64,000 bases of DNA from Ruminiclostridium cellobioparum DSM 1351 = ATCC 15832 (GCF_000621505.1 NZ_JHYD01000003.1:186001-250000), one strand, 5' to 3'. Shown: positions 26,713 through 36,721, counted from the stretch's first letter. Numbers and translations are program-made. The notes: generated from the sequence alone by a model not told the origin.

Positions 26713-28398
26713 ATGAATGATGACAAAATTGAAAAAAATGATGTAACAGAAGAACTTAACAACCGGCTGAACGATATAGGACAGACAGAGGAAAGTGTTC
26801 AGCATGACAATACATCTGAAACATATAACAATGCGGCGGCTGACAATACCACATTAGAAAATAACCAAACAGAAGGCGTCCCTGCTGAAAATAATACCGT
26901 TGATACCGGAGAGAATTCAAATGACCAGGCTTCAACTGTCATTAATGCAGATGCAGAGCCTTCCGGGCCAGTGGAAAACAAAGCTGAAGAAAATTCCGGT
27001 TTTCAGACAAATCCGGATAATAGCCATAACTTTGAAGCTTTGCCTGATCAGTCCGGTCAAAATAAAATTAATGAGACTCAGAGAATATGGCAGATGAACA
27101 ATCCGCAAGGATTTTCAAATACTCAGAATCTTACCCCGCCAAATTACAATGCACCAAATTATGGTTCTCCAAATTATGGTTCTCCAAATTATAATAACTT
27201 TTATAAGGAAAATTATAAGAAGTCTCAAAAAAAATCCGATGCCTGGAAATACATTCTGGTGTCGGTTGTCAGTTCAATCCTTGGAGGAGCTATTCTGGCA
27301 ACCATGCTTTTAGTAGTGGCACCTGCCATTCAGCCAGGACTGAAAAGCTTTTTCGGAGCAAATCTGGCAGAAGAAAAGCAGAATACCCAAACCCCTGCCG
27401 GTGAACTCAAAAGAGTGGAAATAGTCCAGACGGCCGAGTCTGCAGTTACAAGTGTTGCTGAAAAAGTAGGACCTTCGGTTGTGGGTATCAGAACTACTTA
27501 TCAGAACACCAATGATTTGTTCGGAGTTCAATCCAGCGGCGGAGAAGGTTCCGGTATTATTATAAGTTCGGACGGGTATATAATGACCAACCATCACGTA
27601 ATAGAAAATGCATTGAATGACAGGACAAGGAAAGTTCAGGCCGGTGCCAAAATAGAAGTATTCCTTCCCAATAAAATCGATAAGCCCTATGTGGCGGAAG
27701 TAAAGGGATATGACTCCAAGACCGATCTTGCCGTCCTGAAAATAAACGAAAATAATTTAAATGCAATTGAGTTTGGCAATTCCGACAATTTAAAAATCGG
27801 AGAACCTGCCATAGCAATAGGAAATCCTGGCGGACTTGAATATATGGGCTCTGTTACACAGGGTGTGATAAGCGGTTTAAACAGGACGGTACAGCTTGAC
27901 GGCGGCAGAAAAATAAAACTTGTGCAGACGGATGCGGCCATAAATCCCGGAAACAGCGGGGGAGCCCTGGTAAATATAAAAGGGCAGCTCATTGGTGTGA
28001 ATACCGTTAAGATGGTTGCCACAGGTTTTGAAGGACTTGGATTTGCCATTCCGGTTAATGATGCAAAGAAGATTGCGGATGAGCTTATAAAGAATACCTA
28101 TATATCAAAACCATATCTGGGAATTTCAGTTGATCAGAGATACACCGAAGATGTTGCAAAAGAAAATAAAATGCCCATGGGAGTATACGTAGCCGATGTT
28201 GAAATTCTTGGCGCCGCTGAAAAAGCAGGTATACAGGGCGGAGATGTCATTACAAAATTTGACGGTAAGTCTGTAAAATCATACGCTGAGCTGGAAGACG
28301 AAAAAAATAAGCATAAACCCGGTGATACCGTACAGATAGAAATCTACAGGGACGGAAATACCAAAACCGTTCAGGTCAAGTTGGGTGAAACCAAATAA
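26713..28398 (+). CDS. HtrA/DegP-like trypsin-type serine protease with PDZ domain
   Basis: A 561-residue protein. A long acidic, Asn/Glu/Thr-rich cytosolic N-terminus (about 1-170) includes a short PNYGS repeat; a membrane segment follows (about 178-202), so the protease domain is outside. Catalytic triad His295 (TNHHV), Asp338 (KTDLAVLKI) and Ser415 (PGNSGGAL); the PDZ domain (about 465-555) has KAGIQGGDVITKFDGKSV. It probably degrades misfolded secreted proteins. Downstream of the two-component system by 72 bp. ATG with AAAGGGG upstream. Confidence 0.93.
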   Translation: MNDDKIEKNDVTEELNNRLNDIGQTEESVQHDNTSETYNNAAADNTTLENNQTEGVPAENNTVDTGENSNDQASTVINADAEPSGPVENKAEENSGFQTNPDNSHNFEALPDQSGQNKINETQRIWQMNNPQGFSNTQNLTPPNYNAPNYGSPNYGSPNYNNFYKENYKKSQKKSDAWKYILVSVVSSILGGAILATMLLVVAPAIQPGLKSFFGANLAEEKQNTQTPAGELKRVEIVQTAESAVTSVAEKVGPSVVGIRTTYQNTNDLFGVQSSGGEGSGIIISSDGYIMTNHHVIENALNDRTRKVQAGAKIEVFLPNKIDKPYVAEVKGYDSKTDLAVLKINENNLNAIEFGNSDNLKIGEPAIAIGNPGGLEYMGSVTQGVISGLNRTVQLDGGRKIKLVQTDAAINPGNSGGALVNIKGQLIGVNTVKMVATGFEGLGFAIPVNDAKKIADELIKNTYISKPYLGISVDQRYTEDVAKENKMPMGVYVADVEILGAAEKAGIQGGDVITKFDGKSVKSYAELEDEKNKHKPGDTVQIEIYRDGNTKTVQVKLGETK

Positions 28399-28420
28399 AC
28401 ATTGATGAATAATTTAAGGA

Positions 28421-28453
28421 AAAAATACTGCTGAAAATAGCAGTATTTTTTTT
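28421..28453 (+). terminator. Terminator after the HtrA-like gene
   Basis: AATACTGCT (28424-28432) pairs with AGCAGTATT (28439-28447), followed by eight T residues. Confidence 0.92.
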
Positions 28454-28580
28454 GCTTAAAATAGCCCAAATAAATATAAATTATATAAAAAATGCTATTT
28501 ATATTGCTAATATTAGTAAAAAACCTTAAAATTAATATGTAATAATATACTGCACTTATACTAATCTGATGGAGGGATAC

Positions 28581-30053
28581 ATGAACTTTTTTGGGTATTA
28601 TTCCCATATTGCCAAGTATATGGTAGGAATAATTGCTATACCCCTATTTCTGTATGGTATAACTGAAGGAGTTAAAAGTATACTATATTTTAGCTTTTTT
28701 TTGGGAGTCATTATTCTGCTGTTGGATTTGATCGATTTTGGTATATTGGTCATAAGGAGAAATAATAAGGCAAAAAAGGTTATAGGCAAGTATACGGGTT
28801 TATATAATACCCATAGACGGTTCTCATACCCGGTCAGTGAAAGAAATGCTCTTAAAACCTTCAAATTGCTGGTTGAAAAACAAAATGAACTTGAAGTTCT
28901 CAGAGTTACCTCTGAAAAATTCAATTCGACAATTGATATGGGCAATATAGTGGAATATGTTTTTGATGTTTTCAGAAAATTTACCGGCTGTGACAGATGC
29001 CTTATCTGTATAAAGGACATGGATTCGTCGGAAATTTTTTGCAAGTACGAACTGGGCTGTGTCTTTAATGACGTAGGAAAGGCTTTTACACCGGATTCTG
29101 TTGTAACAAAGTGCTTTAATACAAATTCCATAGTGGTTAATTCAAATATTTTAATTAAAAAAAGGGGAATAGTCGGAGATAAGCTGGCTATCCCTTTGAG
29201 CATATCAAATGAACAGCTGGGAGTAATCTTCATTGAAACCACTGTAAAAAATTCATTTAAAAAGGTCAATCTGTCTTTTTTAATGAGCATTGCAAATTAT
29301 GCAGCTGTGGCCATGAACAAATCCCAGCTGTTTAATGATGTATATGCCCAGAAGCAGGAAATCGAAGCACTGTATGAAGAAACAGCAGCTGTTAACGATG
29401 ATCTGAATGACAATATCAATAATTTGAATATTACAAAAGAAGAACTCCGGTTAAAGAATGAAGAATTGTTAAAGTACTCGGAAAGTCTGAATACCGGATA
29501 TATTCAGACTGTTATGTCATTGGTGAACGCCATTGAGGCCAAGGACTCCTATACCAGCGGCCATTGTCAAAGAGTTATGGAAATTTCCTGTGAAATAGCC
29601 GCACATATGAATCTTGAGGAGGAAGTCATACAAGATTTGAGATATGCAGCAATTCTTCACGACATCGGTAAAATAGGCATTTCTGCGTCGATCCTGAACA
29701 AAACCGACAAGCTTACCGATCAGGAATATGAAGAGATCAAAAAACATCCGCAGATTTCCTATAATATACTAAGGAATGTAGAGTTTTTAGGCAGGGGCTT
29801 AAGGGCTATCCTTGAGCATCATGAAAAATATAACGGCAGCGGTTATCCAAATAGATTAAAAGGTGAGGAAATAAGCTTATTGGGCAGAATATTATGTATA
29901 GCCGATGCTTTTGATGCCATGACCAGTGACAGAACCTACAGGAAAGGCATGTCGATGGAGGTGGCCATCAACGAAATTGAACGCTGCAAGGGGATTCAAT
30001 TCGATCCTGAAATTTCAGATGTATTCATTAAAATGATAAGAGAACTAGTTTGA
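28581..30053 (+). CDS. HD-GYP domain protein, probable cyclic di-GMP phosphodiesterase
   Basis: A 490-residue protein: two N-terminal membrane segments (about 8-50), a GAF-like domain (about 100-255), a short coiled coil (about 255-305) and an HD-GYP domain with the metal ligands in AILHDIGKIGI (near 360), HHEKYNGSGYPNRLKGEEI (near 412) and DAFDAMTSDRTYR. It likely hydrolyses c-di-GMP. The ATG at 28569 holds the GGAGGG, so ATG 28581 is the start. A diguanylate cyclase gene lies four genes downstream. Confidence 0.92.
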   Translation: MNFFGYYSHIAKYMVGIIAIPLFLYGITEGVKSILYFSFFLGVIILLLDLIDFGILVIRRNNKAKKVIGKYTGLYNTHRRFSYPVSERNALKTFKLLVEKQNELEVLRVTSEKFNSTIDMGNIVEYVFDVFRKFTGCDRCLICIKDMDSSEIFCKYELGCVFNDVGKAFTPDSVVTKCFNTNSIVVNSNILIKKRGIVGDKLAIPLSISNEQLGVIFIETTVKNSFKKVNLSFLMSIANYAAVAMNKSQLFNDVYAQKQEIEALYEETAAVNDDLNDNINNLNITKEELRLKNEELLKYSESLNTGYIQTVMSLVNAIEAKDSYTSGHCQRVMEISCEIAAHMNLEEEVIQDLRYAAILHDIGKIGISASILNKTDKLTDQEYEEIKKHPQISYNILRNVEFLGRGLRAILEHHEKYNGSGYPNRLKGEEISLLGRILCIADAFDAMTSDRTYRKGMSMEVAINEIERCKGIQFDPEISDVFIKMIRELV

Positions 30054-30071
30054 TTAATCCTGGAGGTAGCA

Positions 30072-31556
30072 GTGAAATTTAATAATAAAAAACTTAACAT
30101 TCTATATGTATCCGCCGAGGTGGATCCTTATGCAAAGACAGGAGGCCTGGCTGATGTGGCAGGATCGCTGCCGAAAGAATTATCCCTGCTTGGACATGAG
30201 GTCAGGGTTGTAATGCCGCGGTACGGGTTTATCAGTCAGGATATGGTTTATGTCTGTGATTTTCCGGTTGAAATGGGCAGCAGAAAAGAGACCTGTATCA
30301 TTAAACAAGGTGGCTTTTCCAATAGTCAGAACCAAACAATACCTGTTTATTTTATTGAAAATCACCATTATTATAATAGAGAGGGCATCTACTGTTATAA
30401 TGATGATGGACAAAGATTTATTTTGATGTGCAAGGCTGCACTGGAGATGCTTAAATATATTGATTTTAAACCGGATGTGATTCACTGCAACGATTGGCAT
30501 ACGGGACCTGTCTGCCTCCTGCTGAAGGAAAGGTATCACAGCCAGGAACCGTACAGGGATATTGCTACGGTTTATACCGTTCATAATCTTGAATATCAGG
30601 GCAATTTTGGTGCCGAAATAACTGAATATTTAAATCTGGAGGCTGAGTATTTTACTCCTGAAAAAGCGGAGTTTTATGGAATGTTCAGCTTTATGAAGTG
30701 CGGATTGGTCTACGCCGACATTATAAATACCGTAAGCAGGCAGTATGCCGAAGAAATACAAACCTCTGCCTACGGTGAAAGAATGGAGGGTGTGCTGGTT
30801 AAAAGAAAGAAGGACCTTTTCGGAATAGTGAACGGCATATCCTATGAAGAGTTTAATCCTGAAAGGGACCGGTGTCTGAAGGTCAATTATGATATAAACA
30901 GCGCCGCTTTGAAAAAGGATAATAAAAAGGCCCTGCAAAAGGAATTGGGACTGAAGGAAAGCACCTCTCCGCTATTGGGCCTGGTAACAAGGCTCACCGG
31001 TCAAAAGGGGCTGGAACTGTTGATCGGCTGTATAGAAGAGCTTATTAAAAAGGAAAATGTCCAGCTTGCGGTTTTAGGACTGGGGGATGAATATTATTAT
31101 AAAGCATTTTCCGGATTACAAATCAAATATCCGGACAATGTTGCTGCTGTCTTTGAGTTTAATACCGAGCTGGCAAAGAGAATTTATTCTGCCGCAGACA
31201 TGTTTTTAATGCCCTCGAGGTTTGAACCCTGCGGATTGGGACAGATAATAAGCCTGAGATATGGAACAATACCTGTAGTAAGGGCAACCGGCGGTTTAGC
31301 CGAAACAATAATAGATTATGATGCAGATAATGAAAAGGGCAATGGTTTTTCATTTGAAGAGTTTTCTGTAAGGGCCTTCAGGGAAACGCTGCAAAGAGCA
31401 ATTAACATATATAAGGATAAGCCCGATATATGGGAAAAGCTTGTACGCAGGGCACTGAGCTGTGATTTTTCCTGGAAAAAGCCGGGCAGGGAATATCTGA
31501 AGCTATATGAGCTTGCCCTGGAAAAAATTAAAAAAGAGGTAACTTCCGATGAATAA
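30072..31556 (+). CDS. glgA: Glycogen synthase (ADP-glucose type)
   Basis: A 494-residue GT5 glycosyltransferase that extends alpha-1,4-glucan from ADP-glucose. N-terminal YVSAEVDPYAKTGGLADVAGSLP carries the KTGGL motif; HCNDWHTGPV and VYTVHNLEYQG follow; the C-terminal domain has LVTRLTGQKGLELLIG and MPSRFEPCGLGQIISLRYGTIPVVRATGGLAET. GTG start after GGAGG. No glgC or glgB is nearby. It overlaps nth by 8 bp. Confidence 0.95.
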   Translation: MKFNNKKLNILYVSAEVDPYAKTGGLADVAGSLPKELSLLGHEVRVVMPRYGFISQDMVYVCDFPVEMGSRKETCIIKQGGFSNSQNQTIPVYFIENHHYYNREGIYCYNDDGQRFILMCKAALEMLKYIDFKPDVIHCNDWHTGPVCLLLKERYHSQEPYRDIATVYTVHNLEYQGNFGAEITEYLNLEAEYFTPEKAEFYGMFSFMKCGLVYADIINTVSRQYAEEIQTSAYGERMEGVLVKRKKDLFGIVNGISYEEFNPERDRCLKVNYDINSAALKKDNKKALQKELGLKESTSPLLGLVTRLTGQKGLELLIGCIEELIKKENVQLAVLGLGDEYYYKAFSGLQIKYPDNVAAVFEFNTELAKRIYSAADMFLMPSRFEPCGLGQIISLRYGTIPVVRATGGLAETIIDYDADNEKGNGFSFEEFSVRAFRETLQRAINIYKDKPDIWEKLVRRALSCDFSWKKPGREYLKLYELALEKIKKEVTSDE

Positions 31557-32181
31557 AAAAGAAAGAGTAATTGAAATATTAAATATTTTTAATGAACTGT
31601 ATCCCGAGGCAGAGTGTTCACTTGAATACATGGAGCCCTTGCAGCTGCTCATATCAACACAGCTGGCAGCCCAGTGCACAGATGCAAGAGTAAATATTGT
31701 TACAAAGGACCTGTATAAAAAGTACAGGTCTGCTGAGGATTTTGCAAATGCGGATCAGGCCGAACTGGAACAGGACATTAAATCAACAGGCTTTTACAGG
31801 AACAAGGCAAAAAATATTATTGGATGCTGTAAGCTGTTGGTAGAGAAGTATGACGGCAAAATCCCCGATAATTTGGATGAGATGCTTCAGCTTCCGGGTG
31901 TGGGAAGGAAGACTGCAAATCTTGTATTATATGAAGTATACGGTATTCCGGGCGTAGTGGTTGATACACATGCCAAAAGACTTTCAAATCGTATTGGATT
32001 GACTAAAAACCAGGAGCCCGAAAAGATAGAGTACGATTTGCAAAAAATCGTACCAAAGGAAAGCTGGGCGGATTTTTGCCACAAGCTTGTCTATCATGGA
32101 AGGGAAGTTTGTAATGCAAGAAAGCCGGATTGTGAAAATTGCAGGATTAATAGCCTATGTGACTACTATAATAAGCATTAG
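31549..32181 (+). CDS. nth: Endonuclease III
   Basis: A 210-residue DNA glycosylase/AP lyase removing oxidised pyrimidines. Helix-hairpin-helix LPGVGRKTANLVL (near residue 113) with the catalytic Lys, VDTHAKRLSNRIGL with the catalytic Asp, and a C-terminal iron-sulfur loop of four Cys (CNARKPDCENCRINSLC). The start overlaps the end of glgA by 8 bp, indicating cotranscription. Confidence 0.96.
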   Translation: MNKKERVIEILNIFNELYPEAECSLEYMEPLQLLISTQLAAQCTDARVNIVTKDLYKKYRSAEDFANADQAELEQDIKSTGFYRNKAKNIIGCCKLLVEKYDGKIPDNLDEMLQLPGVGRKTANLVLYEVYGIPGVVVDTHAKRLSNRIGLTKNQEPEKIEYDLQKIVPKESWADFCHKLVYHGREVCNARKPDCENCRINSLCDYYNKH

Positions 32182-32214
32182 CGGTTAAAACTACTATCAA
32201 AGTGGGGATATTAC

Positions 32215-34302
32215 ATGCCAAATAAACCAAAGACAGCTAAAAAAGTTGAAATAAAAGAAAATTATAGCCAGGAAGATCTTATTTTTGCCCTGGATATCGG
32301 AACAAGAACAGTAGTAGGCATTGTCGGGTTTTATGAAAATAAATATTTTAAGGTTATAGCGGCCGAGGTATATGAACACCGAAGCCGGGCCATGCTTGAC
32401 GGCCAGATACATGATATAAATAAGGTTGCGGAGGTTGTAAGTGAAGTTAAGGAAAGACTTGAGACAGCTCTGGGGCTGAAATTGACAAAGGTTGCCATTG
32501 CAGCGGCGGGAAGGGTTTTAAAAACCAGCCAGACTAAATTGGAATACGAAATTGAACAGGGCAGGGAAATAACACCCGACATTGTAGGAAGTATGGAGGT
32601 GGATGCCATCCAAAATGCCCAGATACAGCTTGACAATGAGCTATCGGCAGAAGAGAAAGTCCCTTTTTACTGCGTGGGCTACAGTGTTGTCAATTACTTT
32701 CTTAACGGTTATACCATCTCATCACTTATAGGGCATAAAGGGAAAAAAATAGGGGTCGAGGTCCTGGCTACCTTTTTACCCCATGTGGTAGTGGACAGCC
32801 TTTATACCGTTATGGAGAAGGTGGGGCTTAAAGTTGCCGGTCTTACACTGGAACCTATTGCGGCGATCAGTGTGACAATACCCAAGGATCTGAGACTCCT
32901 TAATCTGGTACTGGTGGATATCGGGGCAGGAACTTCGGATATTGCAATTACAAAGGATGGTTCGGTTGTTGCATATGGTATGGTGCCCATTGCCGGTGAT
33001 GAAATCACTGAAAAAATCGCACAGGAATTCCTTGTAGATTTTAATGCTGCCGAGAAAATAAAGATATCAATAACATCAGGGGTTGAATCCATTAAATACA
33101 CCGACATATTAGGCAATAAAAGGGAAGTTGACAACGCGCAGGCTTTGGAGGCACTTCAGCCTGCAATAGAAGTTCTTGCAAACAGTATTGCGGATAAAAT
33201 ACTTGAATTTAATCAGAAGGCACCAAATGCCGTATTCCTCATAGGCGGAGGAAGCCAGATTCCCGGTCTTACAAGCAAAATTGCCGGGAGGCTTGGAATT
33301 AATAGTGACAGAGTGGCTGTGAGGGGCAGGGATGTTATACATAATATAAAAACCAAACTGAGGAAACTGTCGGGACCGGAGTCAATAACACCCTTTGGAA
33401 TTGCAATGATGGCTCATTCTACAAAAGGACAGGATTTTTTATCAGTCAGTGTAAATGGGGAAAAGATACAGCTTTTGAACTCCAAGAAGCTTACAGTTGC
33501 AGATGCTTTGATACTGGTGGGTTTCAATCCCAACAAACTCATAGGGAGAACGGGTAAATCCTTAAAATTCAATTATAACGGAAAGCCTGTGCTTATTAAG
33601 GGAGAGCATGGTGAGGCAGCCGAGATCCTGGTGAATGAAGCTCCTGCAAGCCTTGATACCATTATTAACGTGGGTGACAATATTACGGTCAAAGCTGCCG
33701 TAAACGGAAGAGATGCCGTCAAACAGCTCAGGGAATATATTATTAACCCCAATGGACTTAAAGTAAGTCTTAATAATGATACTCTGAAGCTGGTACCGCG
33801 GGCAGCGGTCAATGGGGAAAACAGGAATCCGCATACCGACATAAATGACGGGGATGATGTGACGGTTAAAGAGATTGTGACCCTGGGACAGTTTGCAGCA
33901 GAATTTAATCTGGATCCGGCAAATAATGTTCTGACTGTGAACGGTGAACAGAAAGAAATGGATTATTGCCTGGCCGAAAATGACAGCATATCCTGTACCG
34001 GCATTGAAAAGGAAACCCAAAAGCTGCCGGATTCAGCTGAAGAGAGCCTGGCTTTGGCCGGGAAAGCAATAGAAAATGATCTGAAGGACGAAGGTTTTGT
34101 CATAACTGTTAATGGTGAAAAAGTCAAGTTGAATGAGGGGAAGCAATACATTTTTGTGGATGTCTTCAGTTACATAGATTTTGACCTGACTTCTCCGAAA
34201 GGAAATATAATATTAAAACTTAACGGAAAAGTAGCGAATTTTACTGACAGCATAGTGCCGGGCGACGTAATCGAAATATTCTGGGAGAAATTTAAGATTT
34301 AG
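32215..34302 (+). CDS. FtsA-like actin-fold ATPase with long C-terminal extension
   Basis: A 695-residue protein. The first 400 residues have the FtsA/PilM fold: phosphate 1 FALDIGTRTVVGIVG (near 23), an SHS2-like insertion, phosphate 2 LVDIGAGTSDIAI (near 238) and adenosine motif VFLIGGGSQIPGLT (near 343). The last 280 residues are extra: several beta-rich units with an NG turn and a later GD-V/I pattern (such as VNGEKIQL, NYNGKPVLI, INVGDNITV, LNGKVANF, VPGDVIEIFW), suggesting repeated beta-grasp domains. It lacks an obvious amphipathic FtsA C-terminal helix. It may assist division or pilus-like assembly; the dcw locus is not here. Confidence 0.78.
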   Translation: MPNKPKTAKKVEIKENYSQEDLIFALDIGTRTVVGIVGFYENKYFKVIAAEVYEHRSRAMLDGQIHDINKVAEVVSEVKERLETALGLKLTKVAIAAAGRVLKTSQTKLEYEIEQGREITPDIVGSMEVDAIQNAQIQLDNELSAEEKVPFYCVGYSVVNYFLNGYTISSLIGHKGKKIGVEVLATFLPHVVVDSLYTVMEKVGLKVAGLTLEPIAAISVTIPKDLRLLNLVLVDIGAGTSDIAITKDGSVVAYGMVPIAGDEITEKIAQEFLVDFNAAEKIKISITSGVESIKYTDILGNKREVDNAQALEALQPAIEVLANSIADKILEFNQKAPNAVFLIGGGSQIPGLTSKIAGRLGINSDRVAVRGRDVIHNIKTKLRKLSGPESITPFGIAMMAHSTKGQDFLSVSVNGEKIQLLNSKKLTVADALILVGFNPNKLIGRTGKSLKFNYNGKPVLIKGEHGEAAEILVNEAPASLDTIINVGDNITVKAAVNGRDAVKQLREYIINPNGLKVSLNNDTLKLVPRAAVNGENRNPHTDINDGDDVTVKEIVTLGQFAAEFNLDPANNVLTVNGEQKEMDYCLAENDSISCTGIEKETQKLPDSAEESLALAGKAIENDLKDEGFVITVNGEKVKLNEGKQYIFVDVFSYIDFDLTSPKGNIILKLNGKVANFTDSIVPGDVIEIFWEKFKI

Positions 34303-34320
34303 CATTCTGAAATAAATGAC

Positions 34321-34340
34321 TGCCGTGTAGCTCATGGAGG
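34321..34340 (+). repeat. Shine-Dalgarno hairpin element, degenerate copy D
   Basis: TGCCGTGTAGCTCATGGAGG keeps the GCTCATGGAGG end of the element, but the hairpin before it is weak. It provides the SD of the gene starting at 34345. Confidence 0.5.
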
Positions 34341-34344
34341 AACT

Positions 34345-36039
34345 ATGAATAAGATACACAAATTTGAAAAGGTTTTAGTTAACCTTGGTTGGGTATTTAT
34401 TATATTGCTTATAACAGGTTATGTCCTCAGGGATATTTTTAATATCGGATCTATCATATTGATCAAACAAGGTTTGATGCTGAATATTTCCATAATAATT
34501 TTATTTTTATTCAATGTTATAAAGACAACCATTATAAACAGTTCAAATTTGTATTCGGAAAAGTTGTTTATGATTTTCAGATATACAGAAGCTGTAATTT
34601 TGAATATTGTAACAATAAATTTTTATGAGGGAATTGAAGCTGCAATATTGTTGATCCCTCTTATATTTTTGACACTCCATAGGGGTATCAAGGCCGGTTA
34701 CACACTTTTAGCCTTCAGTGCGGTCTTAAAATTTGCGTATCTTATTACCGATTTCATTTGGCTGAAGAGCTCCATCCCTGATTACAGATTGTTTACTTAT
34801 GATCTGTTCAAAATAACCTGTCTGTATTTCATACTTGCGGTAATGCTCAGGATGAGTTCGGCGGTATATAACAGCAGTATCCGCAATGAGATGGAAAATG
34901 CCAGGCTGGTTATTGAATTGGGCGAAAAATATGAACAGCTTGAAGTTGCACAGGACGAGATCAAAAGTCAATATCATAGGCTCATGGAAACCAATCATAA
35001 GCTTGAGGATACCAACCGGAGGCTTACTTCAAGCATTGCGGAATTCTATACTCTTCAGCAGATCAGTGAGGCAATAGGTTCCATTCTGGATATAAACGAT
35101 CTTCTAAACTTTGTCAATGACGTAATAATCGGTGTCATGGGGGTTAATTACTCAACGATAGTTCTGCTGGATCACAGAAAAAACAGACTTAAGGTCCAGT
35201 TTACCAATATTCGGAATAAAGAGGATCTGGCAGTCTTAAACGATAATATAAACTGTAAGCTGCTGCTTGATATATTGGAAAATGGGAAACCTGTCATGGA
35301 AAACTCGGTAATACCTGAGAAATTTGATTTTATCAGAACCCGTAAAATCGGTTCCTTCATATGTCTGCCGTTGAGTTCGAAGTCCAGAAAATTTGGACTG
35401 ACCTTAATCGAACATAAGAATATCAATACCTTTGATGAGGATAATCTCCGGCTTCTGACAACTATCGGCAAACAGGTAAGTATGGCTATAGAAAATGCCG
35501 AGCTATATGCCAATTTGCAGGATTTGGCTACCATAGACGGCCTTACAGGCGTACACAACAGGGTTTATTTCCACCAGAAATTCGAGGAGGAGTTCAATGC
35601 AGCCAGGACACTTGGTTATGATTTGACACTGGTTATACTGGATATTGATAAATTCAAGAAATTCAATGATACATACGGACATCTGTTTGGTGATGTGGTC
35701 TTAAAGAGTGTAGCCCAGACCGTCAAAAATAATCTCAGGTCCACAGATACAATAGCGAGATTTGGGGGGGAAGAATTCGTCATATTGCTGCCCCGGACTT
35801 CCATTGAGGAAGGTATTGAAAAGGTTGAAGACCTGCGTTTGAAAATTGAAAACAACATTATCAAGGACAATCTCATTGCAGTATCTGTAACAGCAAGCTT
35901 TGGCATTTCATGCTTCCCTGATATTTCGGTGAACCAGGTGGAACTCATACGGGATGCCGACAATGCACTGTACAAAGCCAAGGAGTGCGGGAGAAACTGT
36001 TTCAAAGTAGCCGCACCTGTTTATAAAGGCAGAAATTAA
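34345..36039 (+). CDS. Membrane-bound diguanylate cyclase with GAF domain
   Basis: A 564-residue protein: about five to six membrane segments (residues about 12-170), a coiled coil (about 180-230), a GAF domain (about 235-385) and a GGDEF domain (about 395-560). The active site reads RFGGEEF (near 472), so synthesis of c-di-GMP from two GTP is expected. RSTD sits just upstream, matching the RxxD inhibitory site, so product feedback is likely. Convergent with the next gene; the stops are about 2 bp apart. Confidence 0.92.
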   Translation: MNKIHKFEKVLVNLGWVFIILLITGYVLRDIFNIGSIILIKQGLMLNISIIILFLFNVIKTTIINSSNLYSEKLFMIFRYTEAVILNIVTINFYEGIEAAILLIPLIFLTLHRGIKAGYTLLAFSAVLKFAYLITDFIWLKSSIPDYRLFTYDLFKITCLYFILAVMLRMSSAVYNSSIRNEMENARLVIELGEKYEQLEVAQDEIKSQYHRLMETNHKLEDTNRRLTSSIAEFYTLQQISEAIGSILDINDLLNFVNDVIIGVMGVNYSTIVLLDHRKNRLKVQFTNIRNKEDLAVLNDNINCKLLLDILENGKPVMENSVIPEKFDFIRTRKIGSFICLPLSSKSRKFGLTLIEHKNINTFDEDNLRLLTTIGKQVSMAIENAELYANLQDLATIDGLTGVHNRVYFHQKFEEEFNAARTLGYDLTLVILDIDKFKKFNDTYGHLFGDVVLKSVAQTVKNNLRSTDTIARFGGEEFVILLPRTSIEEGIEKVEDLRLKIENNIIKDNLIAVSVTASFGISCFPDISVNQVELIRDADNALYKAKECGRNCFKVAAPVYKGRN

Positions 36040-36040
36040 C

Positions 36041-36721
36041 CTATCCGATTTTAAATGATTCAACCATCCTCCAGAACATATCATAATCATTTTTTCCATA
36101 ATCCTTTTCAGGCATATAATAACTGATCCTGTAGAACCTGGAGCCCTTTGCGAGAAAGACCTCAAGGGCCTTGTATTTTTCATCTGCACTGTCTACGGTA
36201 TATTCCCAGAAGTAACCGTTTAATCCATTTACTTTGACCTTCTTAGAGGTAAAGTTTATAAACTCGGTCGTGGCCGCTTCTTTTGAGGCTTCAAGGAATT
36301 GTTCAAGTGTCTGGGGCATATTCCAGACCTGAACAAAGCCATAAAATTTCCGGTCTTCCTTGTTTTGAAAATCAATATGGTATAAAATTTCACTTCCGGG
36401 GAAGTTTTGCTGATTCAGTTTGAATATGGACGGGTAGCTGAATTCAAAACCTTCCTCCTGGGATTTAAACTCAATAAAGTTTTTGTAGTTGGTATTGCTG
36501 GCCTGTATATATGGAGCAGAGTCACTGTACTTGGAGTATACATTTTTGATGCTGATGGTTGAAGGGTAGGAAAGAGAAACATTACTGTTAATGTATAAGG
36601 TGTATTGAACCTTACTGTAATACAGATGTCCTGCCGCAATTATAAAAAGAATCCATAATGTAACAACAGTGAAAATTATCAGTAATTTTCGTTTATAATT
36701 TGAAATAATGATTATATTCAT
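36041..36721 (-). CDS. Membrane-anchored hypothetical protein, PsbP-like fold possible
   Basis: A 226-residue protein with an N-terminal membrane segment (about residues 12-32) and an exported domain. EEGFEFSYPSIFKLNQ followed by FVQVWNMPQTLEQFLEASK and GLNGYFWEYTV resembles the PsbP/MOG1-like beta domain of many Gram-positive lipoproteins, though no lipobox Cys is present. Convergent with the diguanylate cyclase gene; its upstream side faces spoVM. Function unknown. Confidence 0.6.
   Translation of the reverse strand: MNIIIISNYKRKLLIIFTVVTLWILFIIAAGHLYYSKVQYTLYINSNVSLSYPSTISIKNVYSKYSDSAPYIQASNTNYKNFIEFKSQEEGFEFSYPSIFKLNQQNFPGSEILYHIDFQNKEDRKFYGFVQVWNMPQTLEQFLEASKEAATTEFINFTSKKVKVNGLNGYFWEYTVDSADEKYKALEVFLAKGSRFYRISYYMPEKDYGKNDYDMFWRMVESFKIG

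Noticed and set aside
27130-27200. Short tandem repeat as a CRISPR or satellite
   Set aside because: It encodes a PNYGS repeat in frame within the protease N-terminus, with only about three units.
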